From: Epiperipatus broadwayi
Lineage: Eukaryota; Onychophora; Udeonychophora; Euonychophora; Peripatidae
Length of the DNA stretch: 64,000 nucleotides
Assembly: GCA_028023455.1 (NCBI GenBank)
Contig: JAQFVV010012545.1
Location: 2,565,001 to 2,629,000, forward strand
Reading direction: 5' to 3'
The notes under the pieces were generated by a model. That model had not been told where the DNA came from. It saw nothing but the letters and a program-made list of their open reading frames with translations, and ran no database searches. Positions 23,188 through 34,555 of the stretch are shown piece by piece. Position numbers and translations under genes: made by a program. Position 1 is the stretch's first letter. Each line of letters starts with the position of its first letter.

Positions 23188-23933
23188 AGATCCCAGATGT
23201 CGTTAAACCACAGGGGACCCCATTAGTCAGTTCCTCCTACCGGAGTCCAGTGGATAAAGAAGGGAACATAGCGATGGCGGATTCCATCATATCTGTAATC
23301 ATTGATTTAGATGAAACCCGGCCAGAAGTTCCACTTAAACCATGTCCTATAGTGTGAGTAAGAGCTGGCATAATGAAAGTATGTGCATTGTTGGATACAG
23401 GTAGCCAGGTGTCGTTTGTGTCAAAAGAATGGCTGACCGAGGTGCAAAAACAGATGCCTGATATACCGACATTGCCGATGAAAGCATTGGCCATAATCCT
23501 AGCAGATGGTCGAAAGACCAAGACTGAAAGACAACAAGCATGGTTGGAGTTGGAGTGGGGTCAAACTACTCTAGGCCACACATTTTTAGTCATGGCTAAG
23601 TTAATATATAGTTTGGTAGTAGGGAGTGATTTTTTGAATCAGCACAGATGCCGGATTGATTTGGGAAATAATATGTTTTTTATATACCAAGAGCAAATTG
23701 CATTGGAAGAGGACTTGCAGGGAATACAGAAGAAGGACCAGGCATGGGGAGAATCACTTGCTATTTCGAAGGAGACCAGCAAAAATAAAAAAAATGTCAA
23801 ATTTACACAGGAAGTGGTGGAGGAGAGTCATAAGAAGGAACCCCCAGATGTTTCGCACGCTGAGATCCAAGTGGAGAACGCTACAATGGAATTGGGACCA
23901 GAAATAAGAGAAATTTTATGCCATGCACAATGA
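23148..23933 (+). pseudogene. Aspartic protease (retropepsin) ORF of LTR element 1
   Basis: This frame is -1 relative to gag, opens after a TAG at 23145 and overlaps gag by 40 bases. A TGA at 23355 splits it. Beyond it, the retropepsin active site ALLDTGSQVSFVS is followed by LVVGSDFLNQHRCRIDL, matching the flap-to-C-terminal pattern of pseudo-dimeric proteases. It would cleave the Gag precursor. The C-terminal part is hydrophilic and carries KKEPPDV, a motif shared with the element 2 ORF. It ends at 23933 with no polymerase behind it. No classical slippery heptamer was found in the overlap. Confidence 0.75.
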
Positions 23934-24174
23934 CCCAGATGGTCGAGATTCTAAGTTAAATGAAAATGAGGTCAAACTAAGCCACAAAATACCTTACGAA
24001 GGAAGTGAGTTTGCACGGAGTCTAGAAATGCACCCGGCACGACCGCCTCTGAGATGGGAAGATGAGTATGAGGGATATGGATGGACATCAGATGAAGAGG
24101 ATGACATTATATTCGGGTGCTGTTTTAAGTCAGATAAAGAGGAGTTACTTAATGTACCACCAGATCCTATTTAG
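23923..24174 (+). CDS. Small acidic ORF of LTR element 1
   Basis: A frame of 83 codons overlaps the protease ORF end by 11 bases, in the frame of gag. It is strongly acidic near the end (RWEDEYEGYG, then SDEEDDIIFG). Its base composition resembles gag and not the AT-rich flanks, so it is probably coding. It may be the tail of a longer Gag-Pro product displaced by a frameshift, or the stub of a lost polymerase. I recognise no domain. Confidence 0.4.
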   Translation: MHNDPDGRDSKLNENEVKLSHKIPYEGSEFARSLEMHPARPPLRWEDEYEGYGWTSDEEDDIIFGCCFKSDKEELLNVPPDPI

Positions 24175-24584
24175 ATAAAATATATATATTTGTTACGATC
24201 TACCCTCCCTTATCATTATATAGTTTATAAATTATTATTATATATATATAAAAAAAACTAACATCCCCATTGCATATTAATTGACATATATCCAGTAGGA
24301 TATAAAAGTTTGTTTAATGTAAATATTTGACAATATTCTATTTTGTGTGGTTTGCTTTTAAACTTTTAATTTAGTCGTATATTTTTTTGTAATAATTGAT
24401 TGTCTAATATATATAAAGCAGGAATGTAGCAGGCAGTTGGGTTTATATGTGTTTCATCTCTATGTGGGTAGCTTAATTGATTTAATATTATTAGTAAAAA
24501 AAAAAAAAGCCTATCAAATTATTTAATAGCCAACTGTAAGTAAATTCCTTTTTTTTTTTTTTTTTTGTCCCAAGTATTCGGATA
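24175..24584 (+). other. 3' untranslated region of LTR element 1
   Basis: AT-rich, with long A and T homopolymers (about 24496-24508 and 24549-24566). No purine-rich tract directly precedes the right LTR. Confidence 0.5.
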
Positions 24585-27500
24585 TGAAACGATAACTTTC
24601 CAAGCCCCTATCGTTTCACCATCAAACCTAATGACACACTCATCTGTGCTAAGTTCGAACCTATTTAAATGTTAATAAATTTAAAATTCGCTCATGTCTG
24701 TATAAACAGTATTATATATTTGCGTGTGAACCAACGCTATAATTAGATAGGATTAGGAAAATTATAGCGTACTAAATTTATTTAATATTTCTAAAAATGT
24801 TTATTATATTATTTAAGTTAAGAGTAAATTATTAATTTTGTTGTTTAATATTGTAATTTCATATGTGGATATATAATCTGTGCTATATAGAAGAAAGACA
24901 TGATTTTAAAATATGTAAAAGCCATTATCTAAAAATAATATTAAATGTCTTTAAAAATTGTTAAAAGATTTCTTGTTTTAAATATATTTCAGGGAAAAGT
25001 TTCTCGAAAATATATTTAAAAGCTATATCAAAATATGTTTGTAAATTATTTTAAATAAATATGTTAAAAAGGTTTTCGTTTTAAAAAAAATGTTAAAAGG
25101 TTGTTTTTAATGTAAGATAAAAATAAAAGCTGGTCAAGTAATTAAAAAGATTTCTGGTTGTAAACAAGTGTCATTAACGACCACACCTGGAATCCGTAAA
25201 AAGTAAAACTAGTTCAAAATTTACTAATTAAAATCTCCTTAGATAAGATTAAGTTATTTTAAAATCTAAATTGGACAATTGTTTGCAATGAAAAATCTTA
25301 ATTATAATAATAGCTTATGGAATGTTTCTAACATAAGTTATCTAAGATCTGGATTATAAATTGAAAAATATTTAATTAAATTCCTGAGTTTAGTGAGTCT
25401 TGAGGCGATAGATTCCGATAAGGAAAACATATAAATACTCTGTATTTTTAACAAGGGAGGACAGCCATATTGTTAGTGAGAATTGCAGCCAGTCTTCACA
25501 ATTGTTAATGTTTAACATGTCCGGCTAAAAGCGGGCATCTTGTTGCTGTTACTCCGTGGGAGAATGGGGTTTCTGTCATCGAAATGCCTAAACCACCATC
25601 ATGCCGATAGAAGAGACAAGCCTAACATAATGGGAAAGATGATGCCACCAGCCGCCCAGTCAAACTAAACCAAACCAACAGCCAAGAACTTGCAGTCCAG
25701 ATAAATAATACTGGTACCGTTTTATTTTTCAAACCGCAGAGCTCTGTGTAATTCTGTGTAATTCTTTATGTAAATATATCTATATAAGTTAGCTAACTCT
25801 CTTTTTAAAATAATTATAAAACTAATATGTAACCAAAACTTAAATCCATTTAATTAATATTTTAAATATGTCAATTGCTATCAAAATTTAATGTGTTAAA
25901 GTTTAAATAATCTGACTTAATTTATATTTTCCTTTCACTTCAAAGTAAATTATAAGTGTTAGTTTAAAGTTATATCACTGCGGTTGTGTCTATATTTCTT
26001 TGCTTATTTTATTTTAAATGCTTATTATATTTTATATGCCAATATTTCGAAACAGTGGGCACTTAATTTCATGTATTTTTTTAAGAAGATATTATTTGAA
26101 AATCTTCGTGTAATTTGTTTATAGCGTCAACTTTCTGCGCTGTTTCGAAATCCTATTTTTTATTATTTAAATGATTTAATATGTGAAATGTGGCTCTTTT
26201 AATCAACCATTTAAAAACTTAACTTGATAAGTTTATTTTAGAATTAAATTTAGCCTTGATCGTATTTATAAGTATATTTGACATTTAAGTTCTTAAGTCC
26301 ATAGAAATATACTTTCCCTCCTTAAATATTTATTATCTATAAGTAACTTAATAGATCGAGCATGTCAAAGTACAGATGTATTAATATTCCCTTTAGTAGC
26401 ATAGACATTTATTATCAAGCTACACAAGAGTTGGTCCCAATTTGATAGAGCTAATATGCTATTAACTCGTATTTCATAGTATGAAATATACTATTCTTTG
26501 CTTGGCGGATGTGATATATTATTTTATAAAATTATTCTCGTTTTGCTGCTATACGTAATATACGTATCTCAAGATGGAGCCACGGCATTGCCAGCACATC
26601 TTCTCTTATAGGGTAGAGCAGTAGCGAAGCCTGAGCCAAGGCCAGGTTAGCACGTAAGTCCCCCGCCATTCCTGAACACAATGTTCCTTTTCACGCAGCA
26701 TTGCGATCGGTTACAGGGTACCGGCGTTTGTCGCAAGAACCCTGAAGTTATTTCATCCATCCACAGAGTGACTTTTCCTATTATTGTTTACCTGTGCCAT
26801 AGCGCATTGGTAAAATCTTATTTCAGCCAACTCTCCCACCTTAACATAACGCTTTCAGCATTCTGAAATTTTCTCTCGAAAGCCATGTTCGATCGATCAT
26901 TACTTGAGCTGGTTTATGCGCTCGTTATTAAGTCATATTGTATATTTTAGTAAATGAATTCATGATCAAAGTTCAATATAATTATTTATATAACAGCCAC
27001 AAATGTAATAGGATTTGGCTTAAATAGATTTATAGACATAACATAGTGATTAAATATGTATCAGTTGTAAAGCAATTCATAAGATGGGCATATGTTAAAC
27101 CCATGTATGAAAATTTAATGAAATTATTTATATAAAGCTATTTTGAATTGTATATGAAAAGAGAATGTGTTCTCTTATCCACACAATGTTTGCGTACATT
27201 CGATGCTGAAATGTGTAAAACTTATCAATTTCATGCCAATTGTAAATAAATATATAATTAATTTAATGTATTTCGTTCTCTGTCTCGTTATTGATCTAAT
27301 TCAATCCAATTCTAATTATTATTTATAGCCTATATATGTGAAAACTATGCATTAAGTTAAATTAGATTAGTGATATATTTTAGTCAATTAAGAACCTCTC
27401 TTTTAATTATCAGAGTCTTATTGCTTCTCCATGACCTATGTCGGCCATGTGGAAAGAGGTATACTATGTGTAATTTCAAGGTGGTCATTCGTAGGGTCTT

Positions 27501-27634
27501 GAGTCTTGGAATCCTGGCTTACAAGTTGAAATGTGGTCGGACTCGGGATGTTACAGTCCTAGTCTGGTCAGCTTCGGTCTCTTTTGCTTGGATTCTGAAT
27601 TCTGTTATGTGAATGTACAAACTTGACTGTTACA
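24585..27634 (+). repeat. 3' LTR of element 1
   Basis: It begins TGAAACGATAAC and ends TTGACTGTTACA, followed by an (AT)n run. It is colinear with 17512-20538 over its full length. Confidence 0.85.
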
Positions 27635-28711
27635 ATATATATATATTTACATATATATCTATCTATCTGGGTCCCTCTAATATTTATAATAAAACATTTT
27701 AATAGAAAATTTGTACTTTAATAAATTATTTTCTAGCCTAAAATTTAAGTGTAGATAAAATGGCAGACGGAGAGTTTTACAAACATCGTAACACGCGTGG
27801 ATCAGGTTTGATCCTTGTCTAGTAATCTAGAAAGACATGAAGCATGGATCTGGCCTACAGATCCATCTGCTTCAATATATATATATATATATGTAATAAA
27901 AATTCATATAATTCAGTTCATTACCTGTTTACAAATTTTGTAATCTGTGCCATGGTTTGGAACTGAATATCATGGAAGTGGGCATATAAAAACTATCATA
28001 TGTGGATAAAGTAAATGATGAAAGCCTTCAGATAATAAACTGCAGAGTAAAAGGCACTTTTAGTACACATCTAGAGAATAAATACTCAACAAACTAATTA
28101 ATTATGAGACAGAGAAAATTTATGGTTTTCTGTTAATAATTATTTTATTCACTAGTTAAGAATAACTAAATATTTATTATCTGATTAATATTATGATGAA
28201 TATTTGGGTTGACTATGAACTTGCAGCTGATTACACTTTTTCATTTTTTTTTAGAAATATTCAATTATCTGGAAAATAAAATAAAATTCTGTTGAATATC
28301 ATGTCACCATTATAGCATGTGGATGCACTAACCATTATATATATGAGTTTTCATTTCATATTTAAAAGTTGTTTAAGCTAAAACTTGGCTTTGATCCTCT
28401 GAATAGTTAAATAATGATTATTGTCATTTAGTCTATATATAATCAATAGATTGGATTCATTCTGTTATTTCAAGACTAAATACCAAGAGACAGGTCTATG
28501 ATATTTTTTTTGGAGAGGTTTTTACATTATTTAACTCATTGGAAGCTTCAGTTACTTCCTGTACAGTTATGCATATATATAACCCATTGAAGGTAGATGT
28601 CATCATAGGTTAAGCATTTCATCACACCATCACCAGCATCCTACTCGAAGATCCCAAGTCTGACTATAGCTAGATGCACTCCCCCTTTCTTGTGACAATG
28701 ACCAGCCCATT

Positions 28712-28744
<33 letters not shown>
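27635..28744. other. AT-rich spacer with a possible SINE and a dispersed repeat
   Basis: At about 27765-27870, GGCAGACGGAG and, about 40 bases later, GGTTTGATCC are spaced like tRNA A and B boxes; this GC-richer patch may be a tRNA-derived SINE. At about 28600-28715 lies a sequence (GCATCCTACTCGAAGATCC, then TAGATGCACT) with a diverged plus-strand relative at about 61225-61310. An (AT)n run is at 28717-28744. Confidence 0.35.
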
Positions 28745-28747
<3 letters not shown>

Positions 28748-29025
28748 CATTAAAAGCTAAACCAGTCAATTAATAATCAAAATTACCTCAAATTCAGATT
28801 TAAACCAAACTAGCCAAGAAAATAAACTATAAAACACTACCAGTGGTTTCACTGCTACAGTAGACATCTCAAGTTTAAAGAATTACTAAATAACATATTT
28901 ATACTAAACATTACCCATAATTCCACTTACCTCCCATACACTCTTAATATTAAAAGAACTTTTAAATAAGTTTATTGTTTCAGAATTATAAATGTTTAAT
29001 AATAAAGATTCTTTAATTCTTTTTA

Positions 29026-29290
29026 TTACATTTCTCTCAAAGAAAACAATCTTAGCTTCATCAAAATTAATAATGTGGCCTCTATCTTTTTCATGAATAT
29101 ATAAAGCAGAATTAAGATATATTTATTTCTAACCCTACTTTTATGTACCTTTATTTTTTCATTTAAGCTCAAACTACTCTGACCTATATATACCTTCTTA
29201 CAAAAACAAGGGATAATATACAGTACTTCATGAATAGTCTTTCTATCAAAAATTTCCTTTGTATTATTTAATAAATTATTCAAAATAATA
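29026..29290 (-). pseudogene. PLE GIY-YIG endonuclease, left arm of pair C
   Basis: The minus strand reads NNLLNNTKEIFDRKTI, then VLYIIPCFCKKVYIGQSS and NEKIKVHKSRV. This is a GIY-YIG core (LYII...VYIGQ) with a CxC before the YIG strand. The right arm at about 34110-34220 has the same NNLLNNTKEIFDRKTI lead-in. It lacks an intact C-terminus. In the element it would lie directly after the RT, but the hammerhead insertion now separates them. Confidence 0.75.
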
Positions 29291-29536
29291 TTCCTTTCTA
29301 AGCAATTTTCTTATTTCCAAACAAATTACTATTTCTACATACAATTTTATAAGAAGACATTTTAAATGGCAAAGAAATAAAATCATATTTTTCTTTATCC
29401 TTTACATCATTACAAATATTATACTATTAAATAAATGTAATATAGGGTATATGAGCACAGACTTTCACACCACCCACCTCTCTCCACTCTATCTAATAAC
29501 ACTGATACACCTAAACACATATATGCTGAAAAGATA

Positions 29537-29600
29537 AATAATCACCAATATACATATTTCATGCTAAACCAGCAATCATCAGTTGGTCCAGACTATCATC
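29537..29600 (-). ncRNA. Type I hammerhead ribozyme with complete core, minus strand
   Basis: In reverse complement, CTGATGA is at 29576-29582 and GAAA at 29557-29560. Stem I ACCAA/TTGGT and stem II TGCT/AGCA are kept. Stem III is ATATGTAT, one change from the palindrome at 6533, still pairing with a G-U. Confidence 0.7.
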
Positions 29601-30013
29601 TTTACACACATATATAGTATAAGTGCTCAGATATATATTAAGATAGACTATCCTCATAGTTTAATGGACAGGCTTCAATCCACTCCACACTCCAACTTTT
29701 CAACCGTCCATCCTATTGAAAATCTGATGATGGAATGCTCAAAGGCCACCCTGAGGCCGAGATTTCCCTACACGACCCATGTTGACCTAAGGTCAATCTG
29801 AACCCCACATGTACAGGACATAATCCATTTAATACATATGCAAGGATGGGCAGACATCTCTATAATGTAATAACTGAAACACAGGCTTGTTATATACCTG
29901 TGACCATATATATGTAATATAGGGTATATGAGCACAGACTTTCACACCACCCACCTCTCTCCACTCTATCTAATAACACTGATACACCTAAACACATATA
30001 TGCTGAAAAGATA

Positions 30014-30077
30014 AATAATCACCAATATACGTAATTCATGCTAAACCAGCAATCATCAGTTGGTCCAGACTATCATC
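30014..30077 (-). ncRNA. Hammerhead ribozyme with one core change, minus strand
   Basis: CTGATGA is intact (30053-30059 in reverse complement), but GAAA has become GAAT, which breaks the first pair of stem III. The other stems match 29537-29600. Probably inactive or weak. Confidence 0.6.
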
Positions 30078-30107
30078 TTTACACACATATATAGTATATA
30101 TCCTATA

Positions 30108-30640
30108 TTACATATATATAGCCACAGGTATATAACAAGCCTGTGTTTCAGTTATTACATTATAGAGATGTCTGCCCATCCTTGCATATGTATTAAATGG
30201 ATTATGTCCTGTACATGTGGGGTTCAGATTGACCTTAGGTCAACATGGGTATAACAATAATCTCGGCCTCAGGGTGGCCTTTGAGCATTCCATCATCAGA
30301 TTTTCAATAGGATGGACGGTTGAAGAGTTGGAGTGGGGAGTGGATTGAAGCCTGTCCATTAAACTATGAGGATAGTCTATCTTAATATATATCTGAGCAC
30401 TTATACTATATATGTGTGTAAAGATGATAGTCTGGACCAACTGATGATTGCTGGTTTAGCATGAAATACGTATATTGGTGATTATTTATCTTTTCAGCGT
30501 ATATGTGTTTAGGTGTATCAGTGTTATTAGATAGAGTGGAGAGAGGTGGATGGTGTGAAAGTCTGTGCTCATATACCCTATATTACATATATATAGCCAC
30601 AGGTATATAACAAGCCTGTGTTTCAGTTATTAAATAAAAT
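30108..30640 (+). repeat. Hammerhead repeat, plus-strand half of the inverted array
   Basis: One unit with extra tail. The block ATAGCCACAGGTATATAACA occurs at both 30117 and 30596, about 479 bp apart, which agrees with the 477-bp period of the minus half. It continues into the interrupted PLE at about 30640. Confidence 0.8.
30424..30487 (+). ncRNA. Type I hammerhead ribozyme with complete core, plus strand
   Basis: CTGATGA is at 30441-30447 and GAAA at 30463-30466. Stem I ACCAA (30436-30440) pairs TTGGT (30475-30479), with a distal helix GATAGTC/GATTATT. Stem II is TGCT-GGTTT-AGCA and stem III the palindrome ATACGTAT. The predicted cut is after A30474. Confidence 0.75.
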
Positions 30641-31718
30641 ACTTTTAAGAAATTTATCAGTGTAACCAACACTCAAATAATCTTTATAAACTCGACCTTT
30701 TTGAAACAAAGCCCCACTAAAATTATTTAATTTCTTATTTTTATAACAATAATTTTTTAAAGTAGCTAATTTATGAGATACAGATTGATAGCTATCAGTT
30801 TTAATTATAGACCATAACTATTTGCTCTTAACATAATGACTAAATACTAAACAATTATTTTTCACATTTTTAATCACCAATAGATCTAAAAAATTTAATT
30901 TAACAAAATCTAATCCCCTCCTTCTACCACATATTTTATAGAAGGATCAAAACAATTAAGCTCATTTACAAATTCCTTCAATTTATCATTCTCAACTGCA
31001 AGCAAACAACCATCTACATATTTATCAAATAACTTTAAATATAAACAATCCTTCTTAATAATAATTTCCTCTTTTAAATAATTACTATAAACAAAACAAA
31101 TTAAAAAAGAAATAATATAATCTATTATTCACCCTTCCTTAATCTTATAAAAATTACCATTATAAGTAAAATACATAGAATCCTCCAATAATAAAATCAA
31201 AGCTTTAATAACTTTAATTTTATTTTTTGACAAAGATCCATGTTTAATCAACACAGGCATAAGAACATCAATACTGCTTAATCTATTAATATATTGATAC
31301 ATATTCTCAATATCCAAACTACCAAACACTGAATTACTTTCCATTTTAAGATTATTAATCTTATCAAAAGCCTCAAAAGAAAAAGAAACTGTGTAATGAC
31401 CAAAGTCAACAAATTGTTGTAAAAAATTATTCAAGAGCCTAGAAATACTCCACAATACTACTTGTAAAATCAAAAATAAATGTTAAAGGAAAATTGTCTT
31501 TGTAAGTATTAATATTCATAAACATTTTAGCTGATATGAAGTCATTAGGATAACATTTTAAATAATCTATTCTATTAAACAATTTTAAATTTACCATTTT
31601 TTTCATAATATATATTAACCTCATTTTAATCACATTACCAGGATTTTTTTCTAAAAACGTGTTTACAATTTTTTAAATTCTTTATCTATTTTCTCCCTAA
31701 ACTCGTTTCCTGTCATAT
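30641..31718 (-). pseudogene. PLE reverse transcriptase, left arm of pair C
   Basis: On the minus strand, 31718 onward reads GNEFREKIDKEF, then a stop and RKNPGNVIKMRL-like sequence. The 31473-31129 frame contains motif A GSLDIENMY, then MYFTYNGNFYKIKEG leading into motif B. Thumb and linker parts are at about 30700-31080. It is truncated upstream of FREKIDKEF and has many frameshifts. PLE reverse transcriptases are a distinct clade related to telomerase. Compare the right arm for the missing pieces. Confidence 0.75.
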
Positions 31719-34118
31719 TGATAATTTCTCATGAAGACAAAGCTTGCTGGTTTATCATTATGAAAGAAAATGAGTATAGGGAGAGAATGGATAAAGAATT
31801 AAATAATGGTAAATACACCTGGGTCTCGTTTTACGCGATAGATAGGTTCCTCAGAAAACACGCGCAAATGAAATCACACAAAAATAGACGTAACTTACAT
31901 TGAAAAAGGGGGGATGCAGTCTGTGATTTTTCAAAATTCGTGTAAAAGCAAAGCACCAACATAAAATTACTTTAAAATTCGTGCAAAAAAAAAAATAAGG
32001 AAATAAAATATGACTAATAAAAAATTTCAAATTTGAAAAAAATTGATACAAGACAAACTTTTTTTAAATATAATATTTAATTTTATTCAAAATAATATAT
32101 TTTTATGCATAATTTACATTTTTTTATACATGTTTTAATTATTATCGATATTTGCCGAAAACACAAGTTCGTTTGCAAACTGAGGAAATACAACTAGCGC
32201 TAACTTCACACTCATGTTGAGTCAATGGATTTCTGGTGACAACGTAATTAGTAATTAATCTTTGAGACAATGATTTTATTAATTGTTTATGAACTTAGAC
32301 TTATGATAATAAAAAGACATTTATTCACCACTGCTGGGAAAAATTTAATTAAAACTAACAACTAAAAATTAAATTCTTATTTTTGTCTTTAATTTTCAAT
32401 TCTGTTTAAAAATCAAATTTCGTTTCACTGCTATTACTCACCTTTTAAAAATAAACTTGCGGACACTAAATGATTAATAATTGATTATGATCTTTTTTAA
32501 AAAGCAAAAACAGAATGTGATTTAAAATGCAAAATTAACACGCACAATGTTTGAACAAATTTACATTATAATCTTGTAAAATTTAAAAATGTGTATACAT
32601 AAAATGTGGAAATCATGATTTTAATTTCATTATTGCATAAAATCTTACTATTATAAAGCACTGAAAATATTGAAATTACTAAGATGAAAGTCGAATTCCA
32701 ATAATGTGCTATTACTTTCAATATAACGTAAGTGCGCGAAATTTATTATTTAAAGTAATAGCTCATTATCGGAGTTCGACTTCCAGTGAATTTCAAAATC
32801 GCGTAACTTCAAAATCATGTTAAATAAGTCCGCATAAAAACAGACCCAGGTGTATACGTTTTAAGAAAAAGATCCTGGTAATGTTATTAAAAGAAGGTTA
32901 ATAGATATTATGAAAAAAATAATACATTTAAATTTTTTTATTAGAATAGATTATTTAAAATGTTATCCTAATTATTTTATATCAGCTAAGATGTTTATGA
33001 ATACTAAGACTTACAAAGATGGTTTTCATTTAAGATTCATTTTTGATTTTACAGATAGTGTTGTGGAGGAAATTTGTAAGTTCTTGAATACTTTTTTAAA
33101 ATAATTTTTTGATTTTGGTCATTACACAGTTTTTTTTCCTTTTGATAAGATTAATAATTTTAAAATGGAAAGTAATTGGGTATTTGGTAGTTTGGATATT
33201 GAGAATATGTATCAGTCTGTTAATAGATTAAGCAGAACTAATGTTCTTATGTCTGCATTGGTTAAACATAGATCTTTATCAAAGAATACAATTAAAGTTA
33301 TTAAAGATTGGAGGATTCTATGTATTTTACTTATAATGGTAAATTTTATAAGACTAAGGAAGGATGGATAGTGGGCTATATTATTGCTCCTTTAATTTGT
33401 TCAGTTTATAATAATTATTTGGAAGAAAAAAATATTATTAAGAATTTGTTTGATATGTGGATGATTGTTTGTTTGTAGTTGAAAATGATAAATTGAAAGG
33501 GTTGGGAAATGAGATTAATTGTTTTGATATTATTAAGAAGGATTGCCTATATTTAAAATTATTTGTTTGATATGTGGATGAGTGTTTGTTTGTAGTTGAG
33601 AATGATAAATTGAAAGGGTTGGTAAATGAGTTTAATTGTTTTGACCATTCTATAATTTATGTTATAAAAGGAGAAGGATTAGATTTTGTTAAATTAAAAT
33701 TTTTAGATTTATTGTTGATTAGAAATGTAAAGAATAATTGTTTGGTATGTAGTCATTATGCTAAGAGTAAAGAGTTAAGGTCCATAATTAAATCTTATAG
33801 CTATCAATCTGTCTCTCATAAAGTAGTTGTTTAAAAAAATATTGTGATAGAAATAAGAGATTGAATAATTCTAATGGGGTAGCTTTGTTTCAAAAAGGTC
33901 AGTTTTATAAAGATTATTTGAGTGCTGGCTACTCTGATAAATTTATTAAAAGTATTTTATTTAATAGTAATAATATTTGTAATGATGTAAAGGATAAAGA
34001 AAAATATGATTTTATTTCTTTTCCATTTAAATTGTCTTCTTATAAAATTGTATATAAAAATAGCAATTTGTTTGGAAATAAAAAAAATTGTTTGGAAAAG
34101 GGGTGTTACTTTGAATAA
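31719..34118 (+). pseudogene. PLE reverse transcriptase, right arm of pair C
   Basis: It starts at the pair junction with ISHEDKACWFIIMKENEYRE, the 'aDKG..VV......Y' block before the PLE palm, and is then cut by the 31816-32852 insertion. After it come the KDPGNVIKRRL-like block, motif A GSLDIENMYQSVNR (33189 on) and motif B GYIIAPLICSVYNNYLEE. Motif C is present twice because of a 117-bp tandem duplication: YVDD at 33454-33465 and YVDE at 33571-33582. The frame breaks several times. The remainder to 34118 is thumb and linker. Confidence 0.75.
31816..32852. mobile_element. 1037-bp TA-flanked DNA transposon, non-autonomous
   Basis: The ends are inverted: the left starts CACCTGGGTCTCGTTTTACG and the right, read on the other strand, starts CACCTGGGTCTGTTTTTATG. 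TA lies on both sides (31814-31815 and 32853-32854), as expected of Tc1/mariner-type insertion. It splits the PLE reading frame between GKY and the KDPGNV-like block. No transposase was seen. An internal inverted pair (AGTCGAATTCCAATAATG near 32690 and its partner near 32770) forms a hairpin. Confidence 0.75.
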
Positions 34119-34450
34119 TTTATTAAATAATACAAAGGAAATTTTTGATAGAAAGACTATTCCTGGAGTGATATATATTATCCTTTGTTTTTGTAAGAAG
34201 GGTATATATAGGTCAGAGTAGTTGAGCTTAAATGAAAGAATAAAGGTATAAAAAACTAGGGTTAGAAGTAAATATCTTAGTTCTGCTTGATATGACCATA
34301 AAATAGATACAGGCCACACTATACATTTTGATGAAACTAAGGTTGTCTTTTTTGAGAGAAATAAAAAGAATTAAAGAATCTTTGTTATTGAAAATTTATG
34401 ATTCTGAAGAAATTAAGTTATTTAAAAGTTCTTTTAATATTAAGGGTGTA
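34110..34450 (+). pseudogene. PLE GIY-YIG endonuclease, right arm of pair C
   Basis: The plus strand reads NNLLNNTKEIFDRKTI and then GVIYIILCFCKKG before a frame break; a second frame carries the IYIG-like part (GGTATATATAGGTCAGAG). The C-terminus with FERN-like residues can be followed to about 34450. It is the mirror of 29026-29290. Confidence 0.65.
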
Positions 34451-34511
34451 TGGGAGATAAGTGGAACTGTAAGTAATGTTTAATATAAATATGGTGTTTT
34501 GTAGTTTTTTT

Positions 34512-34555
34512 ACACTTGTGAAGTCTGCTTGTAGCAGTGAAACTATTGGTAGTGT
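34512..34555 (+). ncRNA. Decayed hammerhead-like motif, right end of pair C
   Basis: ACAC/GTGT stem I, stem II CTGC-TTGTA-GCAG and GAAAC are present, but CTGATGA is replaced by TTGTGAAG. A mirror copy with a different decay (TTGAGATG) lies at about 28835-28885 on the minus strand. Confidence 0.3.

Larger units (their letters stand above)
17512..27634 (+). mobile_element. LTR element 1: gag-protease LTR retrotransposon with 3-kb LTRs
   Basis: Direct repeats of 3027 bp (17512-20538) and 3050 bp (24585-27634) flank a 4046-bp interior. They differ by scattered changes, on a rough look about 2%. The interior encodes a gag with a Retrotrans_gag-like domain, a retropepsin and a small acidic ORF. 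No reverse transcriptase, RNase H or integrase is present, so the element would need a partner. The right LTR starts TG and both end in CA; the left LTR starts TA. It sits in (AT)n next to PLE pair B, so target duplication is ambiguous. Confidence 0.85.
29441..30107 (-). repeat. Hammerhead repeats, minus-strand half of an inverted array
   Basis: One full and one partial unit lie in tandem. The two hammerhead cores are at 29576 and 30053, giving a 477-bp period. The unit end TGTAATATAGGG occurs at 29441 and again at about 29915. The 5' edge at about 30107 meets a plus-strand copy. Confidence 0.8.

Noticed and set aside
29583-30440. Open frames of 64-72 codons inside the hammerhead repeats
   Set aside because: Present on both strands as mirror images of the inverted array, with no domain; they shadow the noncoding repeat.
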